A stretch of 64,000 bases of DNA from NCBI GenBank assembly GCA_040954595.2, contig CM082581.2:5084001-5148000 (forward strand). The letters run 5' to 3'. The DNA is from Balanoglossus misakiensis (Eukaryota; Hemichordata). Below the pieces are notes generated by a model. It searched no databases, was not told where the DNA came from, and saw only the letters and a program-made list of their open reading frames with translations. Below, piece by piece: positions 13,754-26,000 of the stretch (position 1 is the stretch's first letter; every line of letters begins with the position of its first letter). The position numbers and the translations under genes are program-made.

Positions 13754-16700
13754 ATGGCAGCCAAGCCCAATTTTCCGAGGATGTCCAGTGGCACCTTGAA
13801 GCTGGCTTACAGTGACGAGGCCAAACGGATATCCTCGGAACAACGTCAAACTGTTCCATGCCAGTCCCCTGCCGAAGTGCTGAAGTGTGCAACTAATGAC
13901 GTTAAGCGTAGTGGTGGTGACTGGAAAAATGGGTTGGTGGTGCTTGGGCAGCATAAACTGCAGTTCGGACTGTTCCAGGGGCAGACATTCAGGTGGATGC
14001 TTGAGAATTGCCTGGGGTATGCCGGATGGTTGGTGGACAAAGTGAGGACTGAGAAGCCAACAAATTCCCCTCTCAGCATCAATAAGTTCAAGTTCAAATT
14101 GTATCTTGAGTCTTTTGATGAGGGGAAGGAACTTGTGGCCCTCAAAGCCAAGGAACGTCTGTCCAAGACCCAACCTCGGCTACCTCCCGCCAGGCAGTCT
14201 GCATGCCGGGCAGTCCGAGTGAAGCAGGAGACTGCACCTAGAACACCACGCCTGCAACAGACTCTCGGTTCCGCCTCACCACCCTCGCAACCTACTGAAG
14301 TTGCACAAAGCACTCATGACGTGGGGGATATGGAAATGCTGGCTGCTATTGAGAGCTTTGAAGCAAGCCAGAGTGTGTCACAAGGTAAGTAACGTTATTT
14401 ATTTATTTAATGATGTATTGTTTTCTGCATTGTATGAAATACTATATGCATGATATCCATAATAGTGCCATGGACAGCTATGAAATCACAATTGCATAAC
14501 AGTAATGACAATATCTGTAATACAAGTGCATATGCCCAGCTGTACAGTAACATTTTTGTGATGTTAATGGTCTTTTTTCTTTGTTTTTTTTTTAGAGCCG
14601 ACCGTTGATCGACCTGCGACTGCTACTGCAGTCCAGGCAACATCAGCAACTGTGCCTCCTGTGACAACTGCTGTTGTCACCGATGCCAGCGCTGTGCGTG
14701 TTGAAGCTCGTGTGGCTGTTGCTGCACGTAGTGGATCACCCCGCAGTGCTGATACTGCATTAATGCTTCGTGTCACTGGTATGTACTTTTTTTCACAGAC
14801 AGCAGAATGTATACAGCATTTGTGAATTCTGAATTTTTTATGTAAATGTATTGCTGTAGTCAATCACTCATCAAACCCGGTTTACACCTGTTTCCATATA
14901 AATATTGGTCATGATAGTTTTTAATTGCAGGAATACACACACATACCCACACTCAAACACACACATAATTTATTAACATTTGCTTTCTGTTTTATTTTTC
15001 AGATTCAGATCTTGTCCTGCCTGATGGCTGGAAGCAGACCTTACCGAAAGCAGACCATCAGTGGATTTCCAAGGCTCTCTTCAAGACATCGAAGAAGGGG
15101 AAGGCAGAAGTCGATTGGGCACGTGTTGATCGGCTTTGGTGGTTTCCTCCACAACCGTCTCTGGTTTGCAGCCAACCACCAAAGCCCGATCGATATTTTG
15201 CTCAGCGATTGCTGCTTTGGATGCCGAGAAAGCTGTGGCAAGTTCGTCTTGTCTGCCCGCAGTCTGACTGTCAGTGTGAGCTCACCTCTGCAGGCATCTA
15301 CCAGCGGGTTCGCCAAGTCCTGGATGTCGATGGCTTCTATAGTCTGGCTGCCGAGTATCTTGAGTGCCGCTCGTGCAAGAAGAAGTTCATCAGCTGGAGT
15401 GGTGTCATCACCAGACAGCTTGACATCGGGCATCGCTTGCAGTTCCCTGTCCTGCTCACGTATAGGTACGCCTGTGATATTCGTGTTATCAGGCTCTTGC
15501 GTCAGCGTGGATTGGGGAATAGTGCAAGTCAGCTGCGCCAAAAGATCAACGAGCAACACAGCGAGGCCTGGCTGCAGAGGACCGCTCACTTTCTGACTGA
15601 CTGCGAGGGCTTTCTCGGTTCTCACGAGAGAAGGCTTGTAAGAAGGCCTTCTTTCGCGGAACCCCCTGCCTTGTTGCCAATTCCATCATACAAGTGGTTT
15701 CAGCTTGTATATTGCAACGAAGTCCTGTTGCGATTAGGTGAGGTCAAGGCTTCCATTACTTCAGTGTTCGGCAAGATCCTGAAAATGGATTCGACGAAAA
15801 AGGTATGTTATGCCCACACACCCAAACTTTTGTGAGAAAATTGGCCAGATGCACATGTATGAATGTATTCACCAAGTTGTAACATTAACCAAGTGAATTT
15901 GACCTGATTAACAAAATAAGACCAGTATTTAACTTTGTTTTTCTTTTATTCACAGGTTGTTCGGAAACTATCTGGTCCCAGTCAGGGTACAGCCGCCTGG
16001 GCTACCAATGTCGGAAACGAGATTGGTCAAGTGCTGATCTCTGTGCTGACTGCAGCAGAGGGACGTGGCATTGGGCCTATGGTGGAGGGTATTATCCTAA
16101 GATACCGTAGTGCCAATGTGCCACCCCCTCAATTGTTGTATGTTGACAGAGACTGCTGCGGTGTGCTTACCCAGCTGAGGGTCATGTTTGCCGAATGGCC
16201 GGACCTAAAGATTCGACTGGACATCTGGCATTTCATGCGCCGCATCGCTGCTGGTTGCACCACCGAGTCTCACCAGTTATACGGTACTTTTCTGCGAAGA
16301 TTGTCTTCCTGCATCTTCGAGTGGAGTCGGGAGGACCTGGATTTGCTGAAGGCCGCCAAGAGAGCAGAGATGGTCACTCATGGTATCACCAGAGCCTCTG
16401 ATGATGACATTATGCAGCAGCTCTCCAAGAGAGAGCTTGCACAGCATTGTCGTCGCAGGACGAGGGGTGTAGAGGAGACCGGAGCTCTCATTGTTAGGTT
16501 ATTGGAGGCCTTCAGCGGCGTGCAGGGACGAGACACTCTGGGTGTCCCATTACTAGATACTGATCGAATTTGGGACATCTGGAATTCCCAGAAGAAGCAC
16601 GTTGAATGCATCCAGGATCCGCCTGGCGTCCAACTGTATACCAAGACTGGTGAGGTTACAAAAGGTGGTGTCCAGCTGCCGGTATACAGATGTGCCAGAG

Positions 16701-19260
16701 GCTCGACGTCTTTAGAGTCATTCCATCGTCATTTGAACCAGTTCATTCCAGGTAAGCTAGTAGCTGTCACTCTAAATGTTATTGTGCCATAAAATTGTAA
16801 TTTTACATTTGTGTTATTTTTATTTATACATGAAATGGTAACAAAGATTTTATTTTGTTATAGGTTGTAGACAACACACTGTCAAATTGATTATTATTTG
16901 GATTGGAGGTTTTTACAATATATTCTGACATTTTAGTTTGTCATACAGGTTTCACTTGGACTGCTGGGTCTGCCTGGGTTTTATCCATACTTGATGGTTT
17001 GTTGTGTGAACCCTGCACTATTGTGTTGAATCTGATATTCACACACAAGATTATTATTATTTATTTATTTTTGGTGACTTGGGGATAAGGTTTTGCAATT
17101 TTGGTAGTGTGTATTATTGTATTTGTAGTGTACAAATAGAATGGTGTTGTTGCTTGGTCAATTTCTGGTGAAGGGGTTTTCTATTTTACATGGAAATTGT
17201 TCTTATATTTGTTTTCATTCACTATTCACAGGTTCAACGGCCAGTGACCTGCATTTCCAGGTGTACCTACTGGAAGGTGTGGTTCGTTGGAATGAAGACA
17301 GGGCAGCTTCTGCTGTTACTGACAGACCTCCTGAACCACATTCCTACAGTGGTATATTGAGACATGCGGTCAACCAGCTCAGCACCAGAGTCCTTGGGAA
17401 GGAGTTCAACCCTTCCTATCATGCACCACGGCAGTACACAGGTGAGCTGATTGGTGTGGAGTATCTCTTCCAACAGACTGGGGAGGTCCTGCAGGATCTG
17501 ACGGTGGACCCAGATAGTGCTGATGCAGCCAGTCTGGAACCCACTGATGAAGATCAGGGTGAGGAACCCAGGCAAGTTGACCTCGTCAACTTGTTTCAGG
17601 ACCCCACAGTCTACCCGGAAGAACTCCCGACCCAAGTAAGCTTGCCTGAGGAACCCATGGACATGTCATCGGATGATGATGGTGCGGCTGCTCCAACACC
17701 GGAAGTTGAACATAGTCTTGAACTGCCACAGGAAGGTGAGTACATGTACTTCAAGCATTCAATGTTATACCCACATATATAGTTTATTTATTTACAAAAC
17801 TGAACCACAGATGACACTGTTTTAATGCTATTTTTCTGTTCATTTTGTTGACAGTTGTGGAGAGACCTCGGTCTCCTGCAGCACCTGTTGCGACCAGTTC
17901 AAGTCCTGTCGATGTCTCTGATAACAAAAACATCCCGCCTGTGGATAACCCTGATGTAAGTATTCCCTATAAGAAAGAAAAGACAGTAAAATATTTAAGT
18001 GTTGTCGCTTGTATCCAGTGCTCCCATTTTGCTACTATTACTATCGATAATCTTTTTTTGTTTGTTTTCTTTTTCCTTTTGTAGGAGTCTGTTGGTCCTG
18101 ACAATATTTCCGGCTATGGGCAAGTGGAGGCTTTGGCCGAGTTCCTGCTGCAGTTTGCAGAGGTCACTGCGCCTCTGACTAATGCACAGGCGGCCAAGGT
18201 CATTTCTCTGTGGAACAATCTACACGAGTATGACCAGAGGCCGACACAATTTGCCCAACGTCACAGGACAAGACTTACCAAGGGGAGATTCAAGGCGTCC
18301 AAGTCAACAACAGTTGTGGCGGGCGTAGACAGCACGAAGCGGAGCTTTCTGGGGCAGAACGCCGGGCCTGCCCAGTGGCCAGACTGCAACCGCTACGTGG
18401 AGTGCCTGGTCGGGAAGCTGTGTAGCCGTTACCCAACAGCGAGGCAGACTGGTGGACGAAGGACTTTGCGATGGACTCTGGTGTGTCGGGCCTATAAGAA
18501 CATTAGGGAGAAGGTGCTGGACAATGCCACAGTTATGCGATCGACATCTTTGCAGCTTGTTGAGATCAACCAAGTGACACTCACGCAGTGGTACAACAAG
18601 CGTGAGAAGACTCACGAAAAGCGAGTCTTGGAGCAAGGAGTGGCATTGCCAGCACCTTCCCCCTCTGCGTCTGTAGCCCTACCAGAGGCCAACGTAAAGC
18701 CGGACTCATTGCCAGTGGCAGAGGTGGCTCAACCATTCGTGTTTGAGCTGCCAGCCAACACAGCCGGCCAGGCAACGCTAAGGAGATCTGTGTCGCCACA
18801 GCTACTTGTACAACTACAACTACCGCAGCCATCAACATCAGGTATGACTATTCCCCCTCCAGCAGCCCAGCAGCAGCAGCCTCTTGTTTCCGCCCAGCTT
18901 CTGCCCTCTCCATCTGAGCCTCCATCTGAGCCTCCATTTGTGGTATGGGCAGTCCCACCGGTGCAGCCCGCCGGCCAAGAGGTACCACGAAGTACTCAAT
19001 GGTACAGGCGACGGAAGGAGAGGCAAGAAGCTGCCGGTGATGTGACAAGGAGGGGCAGTTACAGGAGACGGACTGGTGTCACCACGTGCAGCAAGTGTCA
19101 ACAGCCGAGGGACGGGGGCCACAGGCAGTACTTTGGCAACTGGTACTGCCCAAACACCTGTGGCCTGTCATATGATGCGTGGAGGGCCCAGATGGCAGAA
19201 AAGGGTTACACCAGCCGAAAGAGGAAGAAGGAGGAGGGGGAGGACGACGACGACCACTAA
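13754..19260 (+). CDS. Transposase-like protein of the U6-inserted element, copy 1
   Basis: Exons 13754-14384, 14596-14778, 15003-15802, 15956-16751, 17232-17735, 17855-17955 and 18085-19260 join with GT-AG sites and compatible phases to give about 1,396 aa. An N-terminal module with FGLFQGQTFRWMLEN..GYAGWLV resembles the small ExoX-like C-terminal fold. A Cys-rich region follows (CPQSDCQC, CRSCKKK; about 350-400), like the DUF6729 family as I recall it. KMDSTKK (Asp534), LYVDRDCC (Asp602/604) and SLESFHRHLNQ (Glu792, completed by an exon joining at FIPG/STASDLHFQVYLLEG) form a candidate DDE triad of an RNase H-fold transposase. The last exon has a Pro/Gln-rich stretch and a CxxC...C...C zinc ribbon before an Arg/Lys and acidic tail. 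The frame is intact, so it could be active. Catalytic assignment is inference. Confidence 0.85.
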
Positions 19261-19281
19261 TCTTGACTTTTTTTATTTCAG

Positions 19282-20190
19282 CATTTCTCTCCAATGATGG
19301 CTGTCACGCTTCTGGAGTCTGAGTAACAGCAGCCAAAGCCACATTGGTACATTTGTGCAAACAGTTAAAGGCCAGTGGTCTGATACTGTTGTCTTGTTGT
19401 GTGTACATGTTTTTCTTTCAGTGTGTCTCTCCAATGATGGCTGTCACGCTTCTGGAGTCCGAGTAACAGCAGCCAAAGCCACATTGGTACATTTGTGCAA
19501 ACAGTTAAAGGCCAGTGGTCTGATACTGTTGTCTTGTTGTGTGTACATGTTTTTCTTTCAGTGTGTCTCTCCAATGATGGCTGTCACGCTTCTGGAGTCC
19601 GAGTAACAGCAGCCAAAGCCACATTGGTACATTTGTGTAAACAGTTAAAGGCCAGTGGTCTGATACTGTTGTCTTAATTGTTGTGTGTACATGTTTTTCT
19701 TTCAGTGTGTCTCTCCAATGATGGCTGTCACGCTTCTGGAGTCCGAGTAACAGCAGCCAAAGCCACATTGGTACATTTGTGCAAACAGTTAAAGGCCAGT
19801 GGTCTGATACTGTTGTCTTGTTGTGTGTACATGTTTTTCTTTCAGTGTGTCTCTCCAATGATGGCTGTCACGCTTCTGGAGTCCGAGTAACAGCAGCCAA
19901 AGCCACATTGGTACATTTGTGTAAACAGTTAAAGGCCAGTGGTCTGATACTGTTGTCTTAATTGTTGTGTGTACATGTTTTTCTTTCAGTGTGTCTCTCC
20001 AATGATGGCTGTCACGCTTCTGGAGTCTGAGTAACAGCAGCCAAAGCCACATTGGTACATTTGTGCAAACAGTTAAAGGCCAGTGGTCTGATACTGTTGT
20101 CTTGTTGTGTGTACATGTTTTTCTTTCAGTGTGTCTCTCCAATGATGGCTGTCACGCTTCTGGAGTCCGAGTAACAGCAGCCAAAGCCTC
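19282..20190. repeat. 140/144-bp tandem array downstream of transposase, copy 1
   Basis: Seven copies begin at about 19291, 19431, 19571, 19715, 19855, 19999 and 20139 (CCAATGATGG anchor). Spacings are 140 or 144 bp, the longer ones from an inserted AATT. Each unit contains TTTTTCTTTCAG, a good splice-acceptor sequence, before TGTGTCTCTCC. The array starts 20 bp after the transposase stop, so it would be 3' UTR. Frames through it are repeat artefacts. Confidence 0.95.
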
Positions 20191-20397
20191 ATTGGTACAT
20201 AATTTTATGTTAGTTCCTTCCAGAACAAGGCTATTAGTGTGACCTCTGACACAGCATTGGAACAATACCAGGCTGAAGGTCATTGTCAGGTCAGGTCACA
20301 CAAACAGCCTAAAATTAAGTCACTATCACTATTTTTGTATGTGTCAGTGAGTGAATGTGCATTTGGAATGATCGTTGGGAGTGAGTGGACAAAACAA

Positions 20398-20470
20398 ATC
20401 CCCATGGTGTAATGGCTAACACACTTATCACTTTGTGATAAGGGATCCAGGTTCGATTCCTGGTGGGGGT
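20398..20470 (+). tRNA. tRNA-like sequence (probably tRNA-derived, non-functional), copy 1
   Basis: A cloverleaf can be drawn. A 7-bp acceptor (ATCCCCA/TGGGGGT) has one G-U pair, the D stem is GTGT/ACAC, and the T arm is CCAGG-TTCGATT-CCTGG. B-box (GGTTCGATTCC) and A-box-like signals are present. The anticodon arm is abnormal: CTTATC/GATAAG can pair into a 6-7 bp stem and position 33 would be C, not U. I read it as a tRNA-derived (SINE-head-like) sequence. Confidence 0.55.
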
Positions 20471-21041
20471 TATAAAAAAAGAGTCCTCTTCTCCTGTGTG
20501 TTCAGCATGTATGAACGGATGGATGGATGGATGGATGGGTGGGTGAATAAATAAATAAAAGAATGTAATGAAACAAAGCAAGCAAGAAAAGACACAATAC
20601 ACACTCTAAATTTAATAGCCTTCTTGATAGTGCAACTGTGTCATTGTTTTACAATTTTGGGGCATTCACTGCTGATAATCTGGTTAACATAAATATACAA
20701 GCAAAAATCAACAGCACTGGGTCAAACATACATACAGTCTTACTTAAACATATACAAATTACAAATAAATTACAACTTGATGCTTTACACATACAAATTG
20801 GCCAAACTTGATGCACTGAAACTTAGATCAGGCTGGGTATACCCAGGCCAAGTTCAGATGGCCTTGAGTTGCTATGGTTACCAGTTAGCGCCCTCAACAG
20901 TCGACATTTTTTGAGGCATTTGTTTTTAGGCAGGAAAATACTGACATCCTCGCTTCAAGGAAAACACTTGTTGAATCAAATTTTGAGCAAATTTGTTGGC
21001 AACAGTTGACTTAAGAGGGTCATTGGTGCACATTTTAAATA

Positions 21042-21114
21042 ATCCCCACCAGGATTTGAACCCAGATCTCTTACCACAAGTGATAAGCGTGATAAACCGT
21101 TACACCATAGGGAT
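21042..21114 (-). tRNA. Second tRNA-like sequence, opposite strand, copy 1
   Basis: On the minus strand, acceptor ATCCCTA/TGGGGAT, a D-arm GGTGTAACGGTTTATCAC, and a T arm GGTTCAAATCC are recognisable. It is clearly related to the sequence at 20398-20470 and shares the odd CTTATCACTT anticodon arm. The pair faces in opposite directions with about 570 bp between them. Confidence 0.5.
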
Positions 21115-21582
21115 GTCATTTGTTGTCTGCGCACCAAATCTCCAATAACCACCAATTTGTACCGGAAAAACTTTTCGGACCCTAGTTCAGGCACAGTAGT
21201 CTAAGGTTTGGGGTAAATATGGCCGAAAAAATCAGCATTTACAACACTTTTCTGTCACGTGCCTTTTCCCGTCCGTATACCAGTCTAAACACGTCGGATC
21301 CCTTTCCCGGTGCATGGATTAAATTTCAGTGCCAATTTGGCAAATTTTGGGGGCAAAAAGCGCGGAAATATGAAATTTATGAACAAATTATTTTCTGCAA
21401 AATTAATAAACGAGCCAACGGCCGCGCGTTGTGCCCCCTAGGCGACGCTCTTCGGGGCCTGGCAGAACCGGGCGGCAAAAAAATGGCAAAAATCGGCCGA
21501 AATCCGCCCAAAACCGCCTATTTTCGTCCGGCCTGCGGGCCTACTTTTGGAACGGGCCAACAGAGAAGATTGTTCCATGTTT

Positions 21583-21589
21583 TTGCTGC
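21583..21589. repeat. Middle 7-bp direct repeat between element copies
   Basis: TTGCTGC, identical to the left and right flanking repeats. A single copy separates the two element units, giving the order repeat-element-repeat-element-repeat. Confidence 0.75.
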
Positions 21590-21615
21590 CTGTGTTCGCC
21601 CAAAGTTCTCTGTGA

Positions 21616-21683
21616 AATTGGAACGAAATTGGAACGGCTCTAGCCAATCACAGCTAGGCACTCGTTCCAATTTCGTTCCAATT
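21616..21683. repeat. Subterminal inverted repeat of copy 2
   Basis: Same 21-bp arms and spacer as at 12293-12360, shifted by 9,323 bp. Because copies are fused, this repeat now lies close to the right-end GGAACG boxes of copy 1. Confidence 0.8.
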
Positions 21684-21758
21684 CTTTTGGATGCTCAGCC
21701 AATCAGCGCCCGTTGTTAGGACGCTGAATACGCTGAATCTTGGAGACCTAAAATTGGA

Positions 21759-21799
21759 ACACGGCCGCCATTGTTATTCCTTCACAAGCGATGAAAGAG
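21759..21799 (+). promoter_or_regulatory. Transposase promoter/5' exon with YY1-like site, copy 2
   Basis: Identical to the copy 1 element at 12436-12476: GGCCGCCATTGTT, then a short exon with donor GTAAGT. Each transposase copy therefore keeps its own presumed promoter. Confidence 0.45.
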
Positions 21800-22517
21800 G
21801 TAAGTTCGATTATGAATCTCTCCGTCATTTTTGCGAAAATAACAATTTAAACCAGGTAGAAATGTTCCTTTTGGGTTGGAAATGGTTGCCCCATGCTGGG
21901 ATCGCAGAGGTTTTATGTCTGAAAAACGAAAACGGGAGGTGAAAAACAGCGTGTGTGTGGAACTTGTCCATTGTAATCTACGGTAAAGCTGACCGCTGGC
22001 TAATTTTTGAAGAATATTACTGAAAAAAATGAATGAATATGTTTCCGATAGTGTCCTTGTCTGTAACAGTTTTACGGGCGTGGAGTTAGGGCTGTGATCT
22101 TGTTCAGATGGTACGTTCACGTACGATAAAATTAACGCTGGTGTTGGCCCATGCATTGTTGACATGATAACTTGCTAGCATGTGTACACAGCCTGCCATT
22201 GGTCCAAAGTTTGATCAGAGTAGTACTTATCTTTGATTAGTATGCATGTACTTTTGTGGCTAACATAAGCTATTTTGTGAAAGACTGTAGTGTTTTTGCA
22301 TGTGTGAAAGCAACTTAATTAGGGTCGATCAACGCCATTGTCTCCTTTGTCAGACAGGCAGGTAAGTAAACAAACGCATTGTCACTCGAGAGACAACAGG
22401 AGGTGACTGTTAGGGGCTAACAAGTAGAGATCTAAATAATTTTACCCATTCTGCCTGCATTTTGTGCTTCGTAAATGAGGCAGAGAATGTTTTTCTACTC
22501 AGAGAAATGTGTGTACC

Positions 22518-22599
22518 GGCGTGGCGTGGGGTGCGCGTGGCGTGGCGTGGGTGCGCGTGGCGTGGCGTGGGTACGCGTGGCGTCGCGTGGGGTGACGCG
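22518..22599. repeat. GC-rich GGCGTG minisatellite, copy 2
   Basis: Same unit number and sequence as at 13195-13276. Identity in such a fast-mutating repeat supports a very recent duplication. Confidence 0.7.
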
Positions 22600-23076
22600 T
22601 GGCCGCCATTGTTTACTAAATTTGAGACGTCAAATGATACAATTTTTGTTCTTTGTGATCGTAGTACCAATACAGCCCCACAATAAGAAAAAATACTTGT
22701 AGTATATTGTGTGCTTGCTCATCGTTGAAACATATAGTTGAACCATCTGAATTATTTTACTGATAGTGTTTTTTTTTCTCCCTCTCTCCAAAGTCATTTT
22801 CCAGTCTATTCTATTATAACGATTCAAGTGATTCTCTCAGGTATGTTAATTCAATTAGTATCAAAGTATTTATGCATGTGTAATTTTGATGATTTCAAAA
22901 AATTACTCAAAGTCAGCCTGATACCTTTGTAGTGTGCATATTTTTCTTGAGTCAACCAGTGATTTTGTACAGTCAGTGGCTCACTGTATATGTTAGTAAA
23001 CAATATGCAATTCATGTTAACATGGGTGTTGTTTTTATTCATTGTGCGTTCAACACTTTTGTTTTTATTTACAGAG

Positions 23077-26000
23077 ATGGCAGCCAAGCCCAATTTTCCG
23101 AGGATGTCCAGTGGCACCTTGAAGCTGGCTTACAGTGACGAGGCCAAACGGATATCCTCGGAACAACGTCAAACTGTTCCATGCCAGTCCCCTGCCGAAG
23201 TGCTGAAGTGTGCAACTAATGACGTTAAGCGTAGTGGTGGTGACTGGAAAAATGGGTTGGTGGTGCTTGGGCAGCATAAACTGCAGTTCGGACTGTTCCA
23301 GGGGCAGACATTCAGGTGGATGCTTGAGAATTGCCTGGGGTATGCCGGATGGTTGGTGGACAAAGTGAGGACTGAGAAGCCAACAAATTCCCCTCTCAGC
23401 ATCAATAAGTTCAAGTTCAAATTGTATCTTGAGTCTTTTGATGAGGGGAAGGAACTTGTGGCCCTCAAAGCCAAGGAACGTCTGTCCAAGACCCAACCTC
23501 GGCTACCTCCCGCCAGGCAGTCTGCATGCCGGGCAGTCCGAGTGAAGCAGGAGACTGCACCTAGAACACCACGCCTGCAACAGACTCTCGGTTCCGCCTC
23601 ACCACCCTCGCAACCTACTGAAGTTGCACAAAGCACTCATGACGTGGGGGATATGGAAATGCTGGCTGCTATTGAGAGCTTTGAAGCAAGCCAGAGTGTG
23701 TCACAAGGTAAGTAACGTTATTTATTTATTTAATGATGTATTGTTTTCTGCATTGTATGAAATACTATATGCATGATATCCATAATAGTGCCATGGACAG
23801 CTATGAAATCACAATTGCATAACAGTAATGACAATATCTGTAATACAAGTGCATATGCCCAGCTGTACAGTAACATTTTTGTGATGTTAATGGTCTTTTT
23901 TCTTTGTTTTTTTTTTAGAGCCGACCGTTGATCGACCTGCGACTGCTACTGCAGTCCAGGCAACATCAGCAACTGTGCCTCCTGTGACAACTGCTGTTGT
24001 CACCGATGCCAGCGCTGTGCGTGTTGAAGCTCGTGTGGCTGTTGCTGCACGTAGTGGATCACCCCGCAGTGCTGATACTGCATTAATGCTTCGTGTCACT
24101 GGTATGTACTTTTTTTCACAGACAGCAGAATGTATACAGCATTTGTGAATTCTGAATTTTTTATGTAAATGTATTGCTGTAGTCAATCACTCATCAAACC
24201 CGGTTTACACCTGTTTCCATATAAATATTGGTCATGATAGTTTTTAATTGCAGGAATACACACACATACCCACACTCAAACACACACATAATTTATTAAC
24301 ATTTGCTTTCTGTTTTATTTTTCAGATTCAGATCTTGTCCTGCCTGATGGCTGGAAGCAGACCTTACCGAAAGCAGACCATCAGTGGATTTCCAAGGCTC
24401 TCTTCAAGACATCGAAGAAGGGGAAGGCAGAAGTCGATTGGGCACGTGTTGATCGGCTTTGGTGGTTTCCTCCACAACCGTCTCTGGTTTGCAGCCAACC
24501 ACCAAAGCCCGATCGATATTTTGCTCAGCGATTGCTGCTTTGGATGCCGAGAAAGCTGTGGCAAGTTCGTCTTGTCTGCCCGCAGTCTGACTGTCAGTGT
24601 GAGCTCACCTCTGCAGGCATCTACCAGCGGGTTCGCCAAGTCCTGGATGTCGATGGCTTCTATAGTCTGGCTGCCGAGTATCTTGAGTGCCGCTCGTGCA
24701 AGAAGAAGTTCATCAGCTGGAGTGGTGTCATCACCAGACAGCTTGACATCGGGCATCGCTTGCAGTTCCCTGTCCTGCTCACGTATAGGTACGCCTGTGA
24801 TATTCGTGTTATCAGGCTCTTGCGTCAGCGTGGATTGGGGAATAGTGCAAGTCAGCTGCGCCAAAAGATCAACGAGCAACACAGCGAGGCCTGGCTGCAG
24901 AGGACCGCTCACTTTCTGACTGACTGCGAGGGCTTTCTCGGTTCTCACGAGAGAAGGCTTGTAAGAAGGCCTTCTTTCGCGGAACCCCCTGCCTTGTTGC
25001 CAATTCCATCATACAAGTGGTTTCAGCTTGTATATTGCAACGAAGTCCTGTTGCGATTAGGTGAGGTCAAGGCTTCCATTACTTCAGTGTTCGGCAAGAT
25101 CCTGAAAATGGATTCGACGAAAAAGGTATGTTATGCCCACACACCCAAACTTTTGTGAGAAAATTGGCCAGATGCACATGTATGAATGTATTCACCAAGT
25201 TGTAACATTAACCAAGTGAATTTGACCTGATTAACAAAATAAGACCAGTATTTAACTTTGTTTTTCTTTTATTCACAGGTTGTTCGGAAACTATCTGGTC
25301 CCAGTCAGGGTACAGCCGCCTGGGCTACCAATGTCGGAAACGAGATTGGTCAAGTGCTGATCTCTGTGCTGACTGCAGCAGAGGGACGTGGCATTGGGCC
25401 TATGGTGGAGGGTATTATCCTAAGATACCGTAGTGCCAATGTGCCACCCCCTCAATTGTTGTATGTTGACAGAGACTGCTGCGGTGTGCTTACCCAGCTG
25501 AGGGTCATGTTTGCCGAATGGCCGGACCTAAAGATTCGACTGGACATCTGGCATTTCATGCGCCGCATCGCTGCTGGTTGCACCACCGAGTCTCACCAGT
25601 TATACGGTACTTTTCTGCGAAGATTGTCTTCCTGCATCTTCGAGTGGAGTCGGGAGGACCTGGATTTGCTGAAGGCCGCCAAGAGAGCAGAGATGGTCAC
25701 TCATGGTATCACCAGAGCCTCTGATGATGACATTATGCAGCAGCTCTCCAAGAGAGAGCTTGCACAGCATTGTCGTCGCAGGACGAGGGGTGTAGAGGAG
25801 ACCGGAGCTCTCATTGTTAGGTTATTGGAGGCCTTCAGCGGCGTGCAGGGACGAGACACTCTGGGTGTCCCATTACTAGATACTGATCGAATTTGGGACA
25901 TCTGGAATTCCCAGAAGAAGCACGTTGAATGCATCCAGGATCCGCCTGGCGTCCAACTGTATACCAAGACTGGTGAGGTTACAAAAGGTGGTGTCCAGCT

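Larger units (their letters stand above)
12267..21582 (+). mobile_element. U6-inserted DNA transposon (Dada-type), copy 1
   Basis: This 9,316-bp element lies inside a U6 snRNA gene, flanked by TTGCTGC repeats, with a second copy head-to-tail behind it. It holds, in order, a subterminal inverted repeat, a promoter with a short 5' exon, a GC-rich minisatellite, one large spliced transposase-like gene, a 140/144-bp tandem array, and two opposed tRNA-like sequences. The Dada superfamily is known to insert at a fixed site in U6 (also U1 and tRNA genes) with 6-7 bp duplications in fish, water flea, oyster and polychaete. The assignment rests on target and repeat length; I have not compared the protein with a Dada reference. 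Terminal inverted repeats are not obvious. Confidence 0.85.

Noticed and set aside
16900-17100. Possible extra exon after an acceptor near 16949 in the transposase gene
   Set aside because: Direct joining of 16751 to 17232 keeps frame and completes the FIPG-STASDLHFQ family sequence, so no exon is needed.
19355-20142. Overlapping 60-117 codon frames in the 140/144-bp array
   Set aside because: They repeat with the array on both strands and have no independent coding signal.
20872-20886. X-box-like GTTGCTATGGTTACC in the element
   Set aside because: One half-site is poor and there is no ciliary gene context; likely chance.
21219-21719. 166-codon plus frame at the right end of element copy 1 (and 30542-30952 in copy 2)
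   Set aside because: It crosses the element junction in copy 1 and ends differently in copy 2, as expected of chance frames in a terminal region.
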